A stretch of DNA of 64,000 nucleotides from Enterobacter sp. 10-1. GTDB lineage: Bacteria; Pseudomonadota; Gammaproteobacteria; Enterobacterales; Enterobacteriaceae. The position numbers and the translations under genes were made by a program. Location: NCBI GenBank assembly GCA_002270295.1, contig NISF01000001.1:124001-188000 (forward strand), written 5' to 3'. Below, piece after piece: positions 22,116 through 30,603 of the stretch (position 1 is its first letter; every line of letters starts with the position of its first letter). The notes under the pieces are model-generated. The model did no database searches. It had not been told where the DNA came from and saw only the letters and a list, made by a program, of their open reading frames with translations.

Positions 22116-22140
22116 AAAAGGGCCGCTTAGCGGTCCTTTT
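22116..22140 (+). terminator. mdlAB terminator
   Basis: Stem AAAAGGGCCGC / GCGGTCCTTTT with one G-U pair and a TTA loop, followed by more T. It ends just before the glnK promoter. Confidence 0.8.
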
Positions 22141-22147
22141 TCATTTC

Positions 22148-22163
22148 TGGCATAGCCTTTGCT
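22148..22163 (+). promoter_or_regulatory. Sigma-54 promoter of glnK-amtB
   Basis: TGGCATAGCCTTTGCT carries the -24 GG and -12 GC with exactly 10 bases between them, matching TGGCA-N6-TTGCT. With the NtrC site upstream this predicts nitrogen-limitation control of glnK-amtB. Confidence 0.9.
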
Positions 22164-22216
22164 TTATTCCCTGTGTGTTAGCTGCTGCCATTACGAATTC
22201 TGATCGGAGGGGACTT

Positions 22217-22555
22217 ATGAAGCTGGTTACCGTGGTAATCAAACCGTTTAAACTGGAAGACGTTCGCGAAGCGTTATCTTCCATCGGCATTCAGGGCCTG
22301 ACGGTCACTGAAGTGAAAGGGTTTGGCCGCCAGAAAGGCCATGCTGAGCTGTACCGTGGCGCCGAATATAGCGTTAACTTTTTGCCGAAGGTAAAAATTG
22401 ACGTCGCGATCGCCGACGATCAGCTTGATGAGGTCATCGACGTCATCAGTAAAGCGGCATACACCGGGAAAATTGGCGATGGCAAAATTTTCGTCGCCGA
22501 GCTGCAGCGCGTTATTCGCATCCGCACCGGCGAAGCCGACGAAGCGGCACTGTAA
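22217..22555 (+). CDS. glnK: GlnK, PII nitrogen regulatory protein
   Basis: PII signal protein of 112 aa that binds 2-oxoglutarate and ATP/ADP and blocks the ammonium channel AmtB when nitrogen is plentiful. The T-loop with the uridylylation site Tyr51 (ELYRGAEYSVNF) is present, as is the C-terminal signature YTGKIGDGKIFV. The ATG at 22217 has GGAGGGG upstream. It is the first gene of glnK-amtB, 33 bases before amtB. Confidence 0.98.
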   Translation: MKLVTVVIKPFKLEDVREALSSIGIQGLTVTEVKGFGRQKGHAELYRGAEYSVNFLPKVKIDVAIADDQLDEVIDVISKAAYTGKIGDGKIFVAELQRVIRIRTGEADEAAL

Positions 22556-22588
22556 CGACCAGACCACACAGTGATGGGGATTGAGAAG

Positions 22589-23878
22589 ATGAAAATAGCA
22601 ACAACAATGAAAACAGGTCTGGGTGCGCTGGCGCTTCTCCCGGGATTAGCCATGGCCGCACCGGCGGTGGCAGATAAAGCCGACAACGCCTTTATGATGA
22701 TCTGCACCGCGCTGGTGCTGTTTATGACTATTCCGGGCATCGCGCTGTTCTACGGCGGCCTGATTCGCGGCAAAAACGTGCTTTCGATGCTGACTCAGGT
22801 GATTGTCACCTTTGCGCTGGTGTGCGTTCTGTGGGTGCTCTACGGCTACTCGCTGGCGTTCGGCACCGGCGGCAGCTTCTTCGGCAGCTTCGACTGGATA
22901 CTGTTGAAAAATATTGAGCTGAAAGCGCTGATGGGCTCCTTCTATCAGTACATTCACGTCGCCTTCCAGGGCTCCTTCGCCTGTATCACCGTCGGCCTTA
23001 TCGTCGGCGCGCTGGCGGAGCGTATTCGCTTCTCCGCGGTGCTGATCTTTGTGGTGGTGTGGATGACGCTCTCCTATGTACCGATTGCCCATATGGTCTG
23101 GGGCGGCGGTCTGCTGGCGACGCACGGCGCGCTGGATTTTGCCGGCGGTACCGTTGTGCATATCAACGCCGCGGTTGCCGGGCTGGTGGGTGCCTACATG
23201 ATGGGCAAACGCGTAGGCTTTGGCAAAGAGGCGTTCAAACCGCATAACCTGCCGATGGTCTTCACCGGCACCGCGATTCTGTATGTCGGCTGGTTTGGCT
23301 TCAACGCTGGCTCTGCCAGCGCGGCGAACGAAATTGCGGCCCTGGCGTTTGTGAATACCGTTGTGGCGACCGCCGCTGCGATTCTGGCCTGGACCTTCGG
23401 CGAATGGGTTACCCGCGGTAAGCCGTCCCTGCTGGGCGCATGCTCCGGGGCGATTGCCGGCCTGGTTGGTATTACGCCGGCATGTGGTTATATCGGCGTG
23501 GGCGGTTCACTGATTGTGGGTATTGCTGCCGGTCTGGCGGGTCTGTGGGGCGTAACGGTGCTGAAACGCTGGCTGCGCGTTGACGACCCGTGCGATGTGT
23601 TCGGCGTGCACGGCGTCTGCGGGATTGTGGGTTGTATCCTGACCGGTATCTTTGCCGCGACTTCTCTGGGCGGCGTCGGTTACGCAGAAGGCGTCACTAT
23701 GGGGCATCAGCTGCTGGTACAGCTGGAAAGTATTGCCATCACCATCGTCTGGTCGGGCATCGTCGCCTACATTGGCTATAAAGTTGCCGATATGACCGTA
23801 GGTCTGCGCGTACCGGAAGAGCAGGAGCGCGAAGGTCTGGACGTCAACAGCCACGGCGAAAACGCCTACAATGCCTGA
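22589..23878 (+). CDS. amtB: AmtB ammonium channel
   Basis: Trimeric inner-membrane ammonium channel of 429 aa. It has a cleavable signal sequence (about 23 residues, ending GLAMA), unusual for an inner-membrane protein but normal for AmtB, then 11 transmembrane helices. Conserved stretches include GIALFYGGLIRGKNVLS and HGVCGIVGC, which contains a pore histidine. The ATG at 22589 (MKIATTMKTG) matches the family start. Co-transcribed with glnK. Confidence 0.98.
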   Translation: MKIATTMKTGLGALALLPGLAMAAPAVADKADNAFMMICTALVLFMTIPGIALFYGGLIRGKNVLSMLTQVIVTFALVCVLWVLYGYSLAFGTGGSFFGSFDWILLKNIELKALMGSFYQYIHVAFQGSFACITVGLIVGALAERIRFSAVLIFVVVWMTLSYVPIAHMVWGGGLLATHGALDFAGGTVVHINAAVAGLVGAYMMGKRVGFGKEAFKPHNLPMVFTGTAILYVGWFGFNAGSASAANEIAALAFVNTVVATAAAILAWTFGEWVTRGKPSLLGACSGAIAGLVGITPACGYIGVGGSLIVGIAAGLAGLWGVTVLKRWLRVDDPCDVFGVHGVCGIVGCILTGIFAATSLGGVGYAEGVTMGHQLLVQLESIAITIVWSGIVAYIGYKVADMTVGLRVPEEQEREGLDVNSHGENAYNA

Positions 23879-23904
23879 ATCTTTGTGTTATCTCCAGTAG
23901 CAGC

Positions 23905-23930
23905 AAAGCCTCCCGCGGGAGGCTTTTTTT
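23905..23930 (+). terminator. glnK-amtB terminator
   Basis: Perfect palindrome from 23905 to 23926 (AAAGCCTCCC / GGGAGGCTTT around a GC centre) followed by TTTT. Confidence 0.92.
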
Positions 23931-23943
23931 ATGTCGTTACGTC

Positions 23944-24807
23944 CTACGCATTCCGGTTGCGCATCACGCCTTCCTGCACCGTCGACGCCACCAGGATGCC
24001 GTCCTGGGTGTAGAACTCGCCGCGCACAAATCCCCTGGCGCTGGAGGCTGAGGTGCTCTCAACGCTGTACAGCAGCCACTCATTAATGTTGAACGGGCGA
24101 TGGAACCACATCGAGTGATCGATTGTGGCAACCTGCATGCCGGGCTCAAGGAAGCCCACGCCGTGCGGCTGCAGCGCGACCGGCAGGAAGTTAAAGTCCG
24201 AGGCGTAGCCCAGCAGATATTGATGGATGCGGATGTCTTCCGGGACGGCGCCGTTGGCGCGGATCCATACCTGGCGGGTCGGTTCTGCCGCATGGCCTTT
24301 TAGCGGGTTATGGAATTCAACCGGGCGGATCTCCAGCGGCTTATCGCAGAGGAACTTATCTTTGACCTGCGGCGGCAGCAGATGCGCCAGCTTACGGGCA
24401 ATATCGGTCTCTGAAGGCAGAGAGTCCGGCGACGGGGCCACCGGCATCGTTTTTTGATGCTCGTAGCCCGGTTCCGGGGCCTGGAAAGAGGCAGTCATAT
24501 AGAAAATCGGCTTGCCGTTTTGAATCGCGGCCACCCGGCGCGCGCTGAAGCTGTTGCCATCGCGCAGGACTTCGACGTCATAAATTATCGGCTTTTGGCT
24601 ATCGCCAGGGCGCAGGAAGTAGCTATGGAACGAGTGGATCAGACGCTCGGCAGGCACGGTTTCTTTCGCCGCGTACAGCGCCTGGCCGACGACCTGGCCG
24701 CCAAAAACCTGACGTAGCCCCAGATCTTCGCTCTGCCCGCGGAACAGCCCTTCTTCAATTTTTTCCAGATTTAACAATGCCAGCAGATTGGTTAGTGCCT
24801 GACTCAT
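23944..24807 (-). CDS. tesB: TesB acyl-CoA thioesterase II
   Basis: Cytoplasmic double-hotdog thioesterase of 287 aa acting on medium- and long-chain acyl-CoAs. The sequence is collinear with E. coli TesB, including [13 protein letters not shown] and the second-hotdog segments [13 protein letters not shown] (catalytic Asp), [12 protein letters not shown] and [12 protein letters not shown]. The ATG at 24807 ([13 protein letters not shown]) was chosen; 46 extra codons upstream are not conserved. Confidence 0.97.
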   Translation of the reverse strand: MSQALTNLLALLNLEKIEEGLFRGQSEDLGLRQVFGGQVVGQALYAAKETVPAERLIHSFHSYFLRPGDSQKPIIYDVEVLRDGNSFSARRVAAIQNGKPIFYMTASFQAPEPGYEHQKTMPVAPSPDSLPSETDIARKLAHLLPPQVKDKFLCDKPLEIRPVEFHNPLKGHAAEPTRQVWIRANGAVPEDIRIHQYLLGYASDFNFLPVALQPHGVGFLEPGMQVATIDHSMWFHRPFNINEWLLYSVESTSASSARGFVRGEFYTQDGILVASTVQEGVMRNRNA

Positions 24808-25026
24808 ATTTCCCCTCAATCGGTGATAACCGCTTCTCGCGGCGCGTATTGAGGCAAAGTATAACCTGGAATCGCAAGTGGTCCGATGGGTGTAATAATC
24901 TGAATAACGGTTCGTTTGCAGGAAGAGATCTGAGATCTGTGCCACACTTATGCACGATACAAATGTTCATGCCATCCAGTCGGTAGGACATGCTCATGTG
25001 TATATAGGGATGAGAAGGAGAACAAC

Positions 25027-25551
25027 ATGAAATTTGCCTATATGTTAAGTGCTTTAGCCGTTGCCTCCGCATTGACCGCCTGTGCCAATAATCACAGCAA
25101 CAGTGCGAAAAATAACGCGGCTGCCGCCGATCCTTACGGCATCGCGTCTCTGACGTCCTCGCAGCAACAGCCTAACGTTTCCGGGACTATCTCTATCCGG
25201 CAGAAAGTTGCCTTACCGCCGGATGCGGTACTGACCGTGACCTTGTCTGATGCTTCACTGGCCGACGCGCCGTCCCGCGTGCTGGCGCAGAAAGCCGTAC
25301 GTACCGAAGGTAAGCAGCCGCCGTATAACTTTGTTCTGCCGTACAGCCAGGCGGACATTAAGCCTAACGCGCGCATCCTGCTAAGCTCGGCAATTACGGT
25401 AAATGGTCAGCTGATGTTTATCACCGATACCGTCCAGACGGTGATCAACGGCGGCGGGAATCGTGCCGATCTGCTGCTGGTACCGGTACAGCAAACGGCG
25501 GTGCCTGTGGCCAACGATGGCGCAGCGGATACCCCGGCCGTCGCGCAATAA
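25027..25551 (+). CDS. ybaY: YbaY family lipoprotein
   Basis: Lipoprotein of 174 aa with a type II signal peptide ending ASALTAC (Cys19), then a YscW/type III secretion pilotin-like beta domain (RQKVALPPDAVLTVTLSDAS). E. coli YbaY is longer (about 190 aa), the difference being in the low-complexity tail. Function unknown. GAGAAGGAG precedes the ATG. Confidence 0.93.
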   Translation: MKFAYMLSALAVASALTACANNHSNSAKNNAAAADPYGIASLTSSQQQPNVSGTISIRQKVALPPDAVLTVTLSDASLADAPSRVLAQKAVRTEGKQPPYNFVLPYSQADIKPNARILLSSAITVNGQLMFITDTVQTVINGGGNRADLLLVPVQQTAVPVANDGAADTPAVAQ

Positions 25552-25559
25552 GACCTCAT

Positions 25560-25586
25560 ATGCCCCTGTTCAGGGGCATTTTTTTT
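25560..25586 (+). terminator. ybaY terminator
   Basis: Perfect stem ATGCCCCTG / CAGGGGCAT (25560-25568 with 25571-25579), then a T run that touches the stop codon of convergent ybaZ at 25585. Confidence 0.9.
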
Positions 25587-25896
25587 AATAAATCCATCGA
25601 TAGTGCTGCAGGTCTATATGCCCGCTGCCGGAGACCTGTACCCCCTCTGCCAGCAGCGCCTGGCGCTGACGCTGCAGGTCCGGCCCGGTCAGGGAAATAT
25701 CGCCGTGCCGATTCACCACCCGATGCCACGGCAGAGCTGAGCCCTCCGGCAGACGCTTGAGCACGCCGCCAACCTGGCGGGCCGCGCGCGGCGAGCCTGC
25801 CAGCAGCGCGACGTCGCCGTAGGTGGCGACGTAGCCTTCCGGTATCGAAGCGATAATCTGCCATACCCGCTGAGGAAATGTGTCTTGAGGTTCCAT
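25585..25896 (-). CDS. ybaZ: Alkyltransferase-like protein (ATL, YbaZ)
   Basis: DNA-binding protein of 103 aa related to O6-alkylguanine-DNA alkyltransferases. The active-site PCHR of true transferases reads PWHRVV here, with Trp in place of Cys, so it can flip out and flag alkylated guanines but not repair them. ATL proteins hand lesions to nucleotide excision repair. The helix-turn-helix region (GYVATYGDVALLAGSPRAARQVG) is intact. Shorter at the N-terminus than E. coli YbaZ (129 aa). Confidence 0.92.
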   Translation of the reverse strand: MEPQDTFPQRVWQIIASIPEGYVATYGDVALLAGSPRAARQVGGVLKRLPEGSALPWHRVVNRHGDISLTGPDLQRQRQALLAEGVQVSGSGHIDLQHYRWIY

Positions 25897-25961
25897 GAGG
25901 CGTCCTGTTACCGGGAAAGGTTCAGGATAAGCGCTGGATAACAGGCTGTACAGCCCGCCGC

Positions 25962-26369
25962 TTAGGCGGGGTGCGCGAGGGTAAACTCCAGCGCCAGGCC
26001 AAGCGTCTGCATCCCGTGTATGTTGTCATGCGGGGTGATAGCCATCAGGCTTTCGAGAAATTTCAGCCGACGGGACCGGGCGTTGATAATCAGCTTTGCG
26101 CGCAGGGCGGGGAGCTTCTGCGAGGTGATGGGATAAACTATGCGCCCACAAACCGCGATGGGCAGTTTGCGTAACTCGACGCTCTGCAGCACGCCTACGG
26201 TGGAGTAGAGCACCGCCACCGGCGTTACTGCCAGCATCGTGCCGCTGCTGATGGTGACAAAATCCAGCACCAGCTCCGGGCGCAGGTAGTGCAAACCCTT
26301 GAAGGATACGGTCACGCCGTCAATCGCCGGCATCGCCAGAGTTGACGTCAAACGCGGTGATTCACTCAT
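25962..26369 (-). CDS. Hypothetical protein, 135 aa
   Basis: Not recognised. Begins at an ATG preceded by GGGGAA. The product is soluble-looking with alternating beta-type stretches (LVLDFVTISSGTMLAVTPVAVLY) and a basic segment (RAKLIINARSRRLKFLE). No signal peptide and no transmembrane helix. It lies between ybaZ and ffs on the ybaZ strand, 65 bases upstream of ybaZ, where I know of no E. coli K-12 counterpart. Confidence 0.55.
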   Translation of the reverse strand: MSESPRLTSTLAMPAIDGVTVSFKGLHYLRPELVLDFVTISSGTMLAVTPVAVLYSTVGVLQSVELRKLPIAVCGRIVYPITSQKLPALRAKLIINARSRRLKFLESLMAITPHDNIHGMQTLGLALEFTLAHPA

Positions 26370-26644
26370 GGATTCCCCATACAGATAAGATGTTGATTAA
26401 AAAGAGGGCTTCGGTATCTGATAAAGTATGGATGAGCATGAAGCATCCTGCCGCGACGGCGCTCGCAATCCCTCGTATTGTCCCGGAAGGATTGTTTCGA
26501 AAATTAACAGCCCGCACGGCGGCGGCTTTTAGCCAGCTTATTGGCGGCTTTGCGCAATAAACCAGCATCCGAGCGACGTCAGCTTGCAATTCAGCGCCGC
26601 AGTGGGGATAATGCGCCGGCGCGTTGGTTAACAACGCTCTCAAT

Positions 26645-26758
26645 GGGGGCTCTGTTGGTTCTCCCGCAACGCTACTCTGTTTACCAGGTCAGATCCGGAA
26701 GGAAGCAGCCAGAGCAGACGACGTGTGTGCCGGGATGTAGCTGGCAGGGCCCCCACCC
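26645..26758 (+). ncRNA. ffs: 4.5S RNA of the signal recognition particle
   Basis: 114 bases from GGGGGCTCTGTTGGTTCTCC to GGGCCCCCACCC, the same ends and length as E. coli 4.5S RNA. The CCGGAAGG tetraloop region of domain IV that binds Ffh is present (26696-26703). Relative to the E. coli sequence as I recall it, position 49 (26693), normally G in the conserved internal loop, is A here, and AAGG after GCAGCC reads AGAG. The terminal stem GGGGGC/GCCCCC is intact. Confidence 0.96.
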
Positions 26759-26765
26759 AATTCTG

Positions 26766-28091
26766 CTAGCGTTTTCCCCTCGCACTTCCCCCCGGTACGT
26801 TGATATTAATCCTCTTTTCTTCGCTCGATGCGATTAACTTAATGCTGGCGTGACTTACCTTCACACGGCTGATAAAAATGGCCCCTAATCCTGCCAGGCC
26901 AAAGCACGCCGACAGATAGGGAATGGGATGCGGACCGGCCAGGTTAATCAACATTCCGCCAAGCAAAGAGCCGAGACCGATCGCTGCATTGAATACCGAG
27001 ACATTGATGGAGGTCGCGGCGTCAGCGGCTCCCGGAATCCGGGACGCTTCCCGGAACACCAGCGTTTGCAGCAGAACGGGCAGTGCCCCATATGCGGCTC
27101 CCCATGCCGCCAATGCAATAAACAATGCGGCCGTGCTGGCTGCAGCCGAATTCAGACATGCCAGACTCAGCATGAAGAGGGCCGTGACCAGGCCAAGGCT
27201 TGTACGCGGGGCGCTGGAGGCAAAGGGACCGATGGCAAAGTTGGTGACCACGCCAGCAGCGCCGTAGATGAGAAGCAGCATGCCGATCTGCGCAGGGCTT
27301 TGTCCGGCGATCTGCTCCAGGTAGGGCGAGATGTAGGTATATGCCAGAAAATTGCCGGTCACGACCAGAGCGGTGATGCTGAATACAGCAAGCAGCGGCC
27401 CGTTTTTCAGCACGGACGACATTGCACCACGCCTGGCGGCTTTGGAAATGCGAACGGCGGGTACCGACCAGACAACAAGCGTGAAAACTAACAGGCTCAG
27501 CGCGGAGAGCGCGGCGAACACTGCGCGCCAGTTATACAGATCGCCCAACATCGTCCCGGCAGGAACCCCGAGCACTGCTGCCAGAGAGACGCCGCCAAAA
27601 ACGATGGCAGTGGCCCTCACTGCATGACGAGAAGAAACCATATGTACCGCCGTGACAACAGCGGTAGACCAAAACACCCCAATTGCGGCTGCGACAAGAA
27701 TACGCCCCAGAAAGACGACAAAGTAGCCCGGCGCCAGAAAGGTGACCAGGTTGCCGACGCAGCACGCGGCCAGCAAGCCGGCCATTAGCGCTTTACGGTT
27801 GAATCCAGCCAATATGCTGGTGAGCGGCGCGGCCGTGAGGGCCACCATGAAGGCAAATATCGTAACAAGATAGCCCGCTGCTCCGAGCGATACATGCAAA
27901 CCCTCAGCCATTGCCGGCAATACGCCGACAGGCATGAGTTCGGTGCTGACAAAGGTAAAGCAGCCCATGCTTAATGCGAGTATGGCGGCAACCGCTCGCG
28001 CTTGAGAAATATTGCTACCTCGATGATGAGCGGCAGCGTGGTGCGTCTGCGATGATGAATCGACTTTAGATTCAGTACCATGAGAGTGCAT
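26766..28091 (-). CDS. MFS transporter, DHA1 family (AraJ/SotB-like)
   Basis: Major facilitator of 441 aa, about 12 transmembrane helices. The N-terminal cytoplasmic tail is His-rich (HHAAAHHRG). TM1 reads GCFTFVSTELMPVGVLPAM, typical of the AraJ/YdhP/SotB group, which exports drugs or sugars by proton antiport. The ATG at 28091 has GGAG at a good distance. It stops only 7 bases from the end of ffs, and with the dehydrogenase gene upstream it forms a likely operon facing a LysR gene. Substrate unknown. Confidence 0.85.
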   Translation of the reverse strand: MHSHGTESKVDSSSQTHHAAAHHRGSNISQARAVAAILALSMGCFTFVSTELMPVGVLPAMAEGLHVSLGAAGYLVTIFAFMVALTAAPLTSILAGFNRKALMAGLLAACCVGNLVTFLAPGYFVVFLGRILVAAAIGVFWSTAVVTAVHMVSSRHAVRATAIVFGGVSLAAVLGVPAGTMLGDLYNWRAVFAALSALSLLVFTLVVWSVPAVRISKAARRGAMSSVLKNGPLLAVFSITALVVTGNFLAYTYISPYLEQIAGQSPAQIGMLLLIYGAAGVVTNFAIGPFASSAPRTSLGLVTALFMLSLACLNSAAASTAALFIALAAWGAAYGALPVLLQTLVFREASRIPGAADAATSINVSVFNAAIGLGSLLGGMLINLAGPHPIPYLSACFGLAGLGAIFISRVKVSHASIKLIASSEEKRININVPGGSARGKR

Positions 28092-28210
28092 GAATGTTCT
28101 CCATTAAAATGATCAATTAAATAGGTCTGGCGTCGCTGCGGCTTTTTTCAGGCATAGCGCTACCTTCCCCGGGCAACTCGACCGCGGGGTTGGATATAAC
28201 CTGGACGGGA

Positions 28211-28987
28211 TTAGTGAGCGGGAAACGCAACTCCGCTAAACCGGGCGCATCTCTTCATGAAGCGATCCTGAAGCGTAGGCTCGAATGCCGCACGCATAGC
28301 TTCTGCCGATGTCTGGTGATAGACGTCGTCGCCCGTTACGCGACGCGCGGGAGAGGCACCGGCCGCGAGCCAGGCCTGAGTACGACAGGCAAGATCGAGA
28401 TCGTCAGGGGCATTTGCTCCGCCCATCTTCGATGCAACCCAGCCGGGTTCGACGCAGTTAGATAAGACTTCGGGCCAACGACAGGCAGTTGCAAAAGCGA
28501 GCAGCACAACATGTAGCTTAGGGTCAGAACAGGCTTGCATTCCGTTCCAGGGGCGTGTCTCCCACTTAAGGTCTGTCAGGGACGGATCGCCATTCAGGTG
28601 CAGTCTTGAGCTGATATAGATAAGCCTTTTGGGCACATTGATCAGCGCTGTCAGGATGTAAGGTGCAAGTGAGTTCACAGCCAACACATGGGGCAGACCG
28701 TCGACGGTTGCGATGCGCCCAGGCTCCTGAAAGCCCTCTGCCGCGTTATGAATCACGGCGTCGAAGTGCCCCATATCATTAATGCGATATGCCAGAGCCT
28801 TCGTTTCCTCAATACTCGAAAGATCGGCATCTGGTACCGACCGGGCTCCCGGGAGCTGTGCAAGGGCATATTCTGCGCGTGCTTTATTACGGGCATGCAG
28901 AACGACCTGGCGACCCTGGGCTACGAGCAGTTTCGCCGCCATTTGGCCCAGGCCATCAGACGATCCGGTGATGAAGATTCTTGCCAT
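28211..28987 (-). CDS. Short-chain dehydrogenase/reductase with altered active site
   Basis: SDR of 258 aa. N-terminal Rossmann motif TGSSDGLG (residues 8-15), then the NAAEG and IYISSR strands. The catalytic YxxxK position reads CSDPK in NGMQACSDPKLHVVLLAFA: the Lys is kept but Tyr is Cys (codon TGT). The start at 28987 (MARIFITGSS) has AGGA seven bases upstream; the 55 upstream codons look non-coding. Same strand as the MFS gene and divergent from the LysR gene, so probably regulated by it. Activity is uncertain without the Tyr. Confidence 0.8.
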   Translation of the reverse strand: MARIFITGSSDGLGQMAAKLLVAQGRQVVLHARNKARAEYALAQLPGARSVPDADLSSIEETKALAYRINDMGHFDAVIHNAAEGFQEPGRIATVDGLPHVLAVNSLAPYILTALINVPKRLIYISSRLHLNGDPSLTDLKWETRPWNGMQACSDPKLHVVLLAFATACRWPEVLSNCVEPGWVASKMGGANAPDDLDLACRTQAWLAAGASPARRVTGDDVYHQTSAEAMRAAFEPTLQDRFMKRCARFSGVAFPAH

Positions 28988-29142
28988 CTGGTTATCCTGT
29001 TTGTGCCGGTCAATCGCCCCGGCATTTAAAGAAAGCGCTTCGTTCATGGAGCAACGCTCTTTCGCGTTGGTGCAATTCTGTCCCGCCGTGCTTTGAAATG
29101 CGATAGCATGGGAATCACAATATTTATGTGTCGGAGTCATAA

Positions 29143-30051
29143 ATGAGCGCATTCAGCAAGCAGCTTCTGGAAGGTCTGGACGTCATGGCTGCGATAGTCG
29201 ACACGCGCAGTTTTGGAAAAGCGGCAGAGATTGTGGATATGTCACAGTCCGGCGTCAGCAGAGCCATCGCGCGTCTTGAGGCCAGATTGGGCATTCGCCT
29301 CTTCGAGCGCACGACACGACAGGTACGTCTGACGGATGAAGGACGGCGCTTCTATGAGGAAGTCATGCCACTTATAGGCGCTCTGGCAGAAGCGACCAGC
29401 AGCGCAGCAGGGGACGCTGAACGTGTCCGCGGAAAATTGCGAGTCAATGTCGATCCCCTGTTCGCAAGATTCATTCTGGCCCCTCGTCTTGGGGCCTTCA
29501 TGGACCGTTATCCGGAATTAGAAATTGAATTGCGAAGCAAGGATGAGCCAGGTGACCTGGTTGCGGACGGTTTTGATCTTGCTCTGCGCTTTGGCCATCC
29601 TCAATCCTCATCGCTGGTAGCCAGAAAGTTATTTGATACCAGAGTGTTGGCTATGGCATCACCGGACTATTTGCAGCGATTCGGCCATCCGACGGATCCC
29701 CGCGAGCTGGAGTCTCCACCGCACAAATGTATTTTGTTCAGGGAGCCCGTCACAGGAAAACCGTTTCCATGGGAGTTTCATCAGCGTCGTAAGAAACTAC
29801 TTGTTGAGCCGCAGGGTATGCTGACAGTCAACGATCCGGGGACTGTATACAGCTCTTGTCTTGCCGGACTGGGTATAGCGCAGCTTTTTGAGCTGGGTAT
29901 TGAAGATTACGTGGCCGCAAATCAGCTGGTACAGGTTTTCCCTGAGTGGTCAGATCATCGGTTCCCTCTCTACGCATACTACCCTTCGCGCCGATATGTC
30001 CCCACTAAAACCCGTGTACTGCTTGACTTCGTTGATCGCCTTGTCGATTAG
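29143..30051 (+). CDS. LysR family transcriptional regulator
   Basis: LTTR of 302 aa: N-terminal winged HTH (GKAAEIVDMSQSGVSRAIARLE, about residues 23-44) and the effector-binding domain from about residue 90. Divergent from the dehydrogenase/MFS pair across about 155 bases, the usual arrangement for an LTTR controlling the neighbouring operon. GGAG precedes the ATG. Effector unknown. Confidence 0.88.
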   Translation: MSAFSKQLLEGLDVMAAIVDTRSFGKAAEIVDMSQSGVSRAIARLEARLGIRLFERTTRQVRLTDEGRRFYEEVMPLIGALAEATSSAAGDAERVRGKLRVNVDPLFARFILAPRLGAFMDRYPELEIELRSKDEPGDLVADGFDLALRFGHPQSSSLVARKLFDTRVLAMASPDYLQRFGHPTDPRELESPPHKCILFREPVTGKPFPWEFHQRRKKLLVEPQGMLTVNDPGTVYSSCLAGLGIAQLFELGIEDYVAANQLVQVFPEWSDHRFPLYAYYPSRRYVPTKTRVLLDFVDRLVD

Positions 30052-30183
30052 AAATTATAAACTGCTCTGACCCGTGAATGTCACCATCGGCTGGAATCGG
30101 CCCAGCCATTTTTGCGCAGTCCTGCAAGCAGTGGCTGAACCGGTCGCATTGTTACTCCGAGTCTGCAACACCAGGCTTTACTT

Positions 30184-30213
30184 TTAATACATATGGAATA
30201 ACATATGTGTTAA
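30184..30213 (+). promoter_or_regulatory. ArsR operator
   Basis: Dyad of two 12-base arms, TTAATACATATG at 30184-30195 and CATATGTGTTAA at 30202-30213, with a 6-base spacer and a single mismatched pair. It lies 23 bases before arsR and resembles ArsR sites of enterobacterial ars operons. Confidence 0.75.
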
Positions 30214-30236
30214 TTTTCCACTGGAGCTGCTTACGG

Positions 30237-30557
30237 ATGCGACCTGTTCAACTTTTCAAGCTACTCGCAGACGAGACGCGCACGACGATTATTCTACTGC
30301 TGCGAGAGGCGGGGGAGCTGTGCGTATGCGAGCTTTGCTCGGTCACTAATCAATCTCAACCCAAAGTTTCCCGGCATATAGCCTTGCTGAGAGAGGCCGG
30401 ATTGGTGCTGGATCGGCGTGAAGGAAAATGGATTTATTATCGACTTTCCCCGCACATGCCTGCCTGGGTGGCTTCCATCATCGAAACTGCCTGGAGTAGT
30501 CAACGCGATGAAGTGCGGGAGTCTTTAAATAGCGTCAATGCCGCGATCTGCGGCTGA
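30237..30557 (+). CDS. arsR: ArsR arsenite-responsive repressor
   Basis: ArsR/SmtB winged-helix repressor of 106 aa. The arsenite-binding cysteines are Cys29, Cys31 and Cys34 (ELCVCELC), just before the recognition helix [13 protein letters not shown]. The ATG at 30237 has GGAG upstream and matches E. coli ArsR; 53 in-frame codons upstream span the operator and are excluded. First gene of arsRBC; ends 46 bases before the arsB GTG. Confidence 0.95.
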   Translation: MRPVQLFKLLADETRTTIILLLREAGELCVCELCSVTNQSQPKVSRHIALLREAGLVLDRREGKWIYYRLSPHMPAWVASIIETAWSSQRDEVRESLNSVNAAICG

Positions 30558-30603
30558 TAATAAATACATATTCACTAAATCGAATGTGTTTAAGGGGTTT
30601 GAC

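Noticed and set aside
26362-26643. 93-codon minus-strand frame overlapping the hypothetical gene upstream of ffs
   Set aside because: It covers the region where the ffs promoter must lie, has no clear ribosome binding site or domain, and looks like a chance frame.
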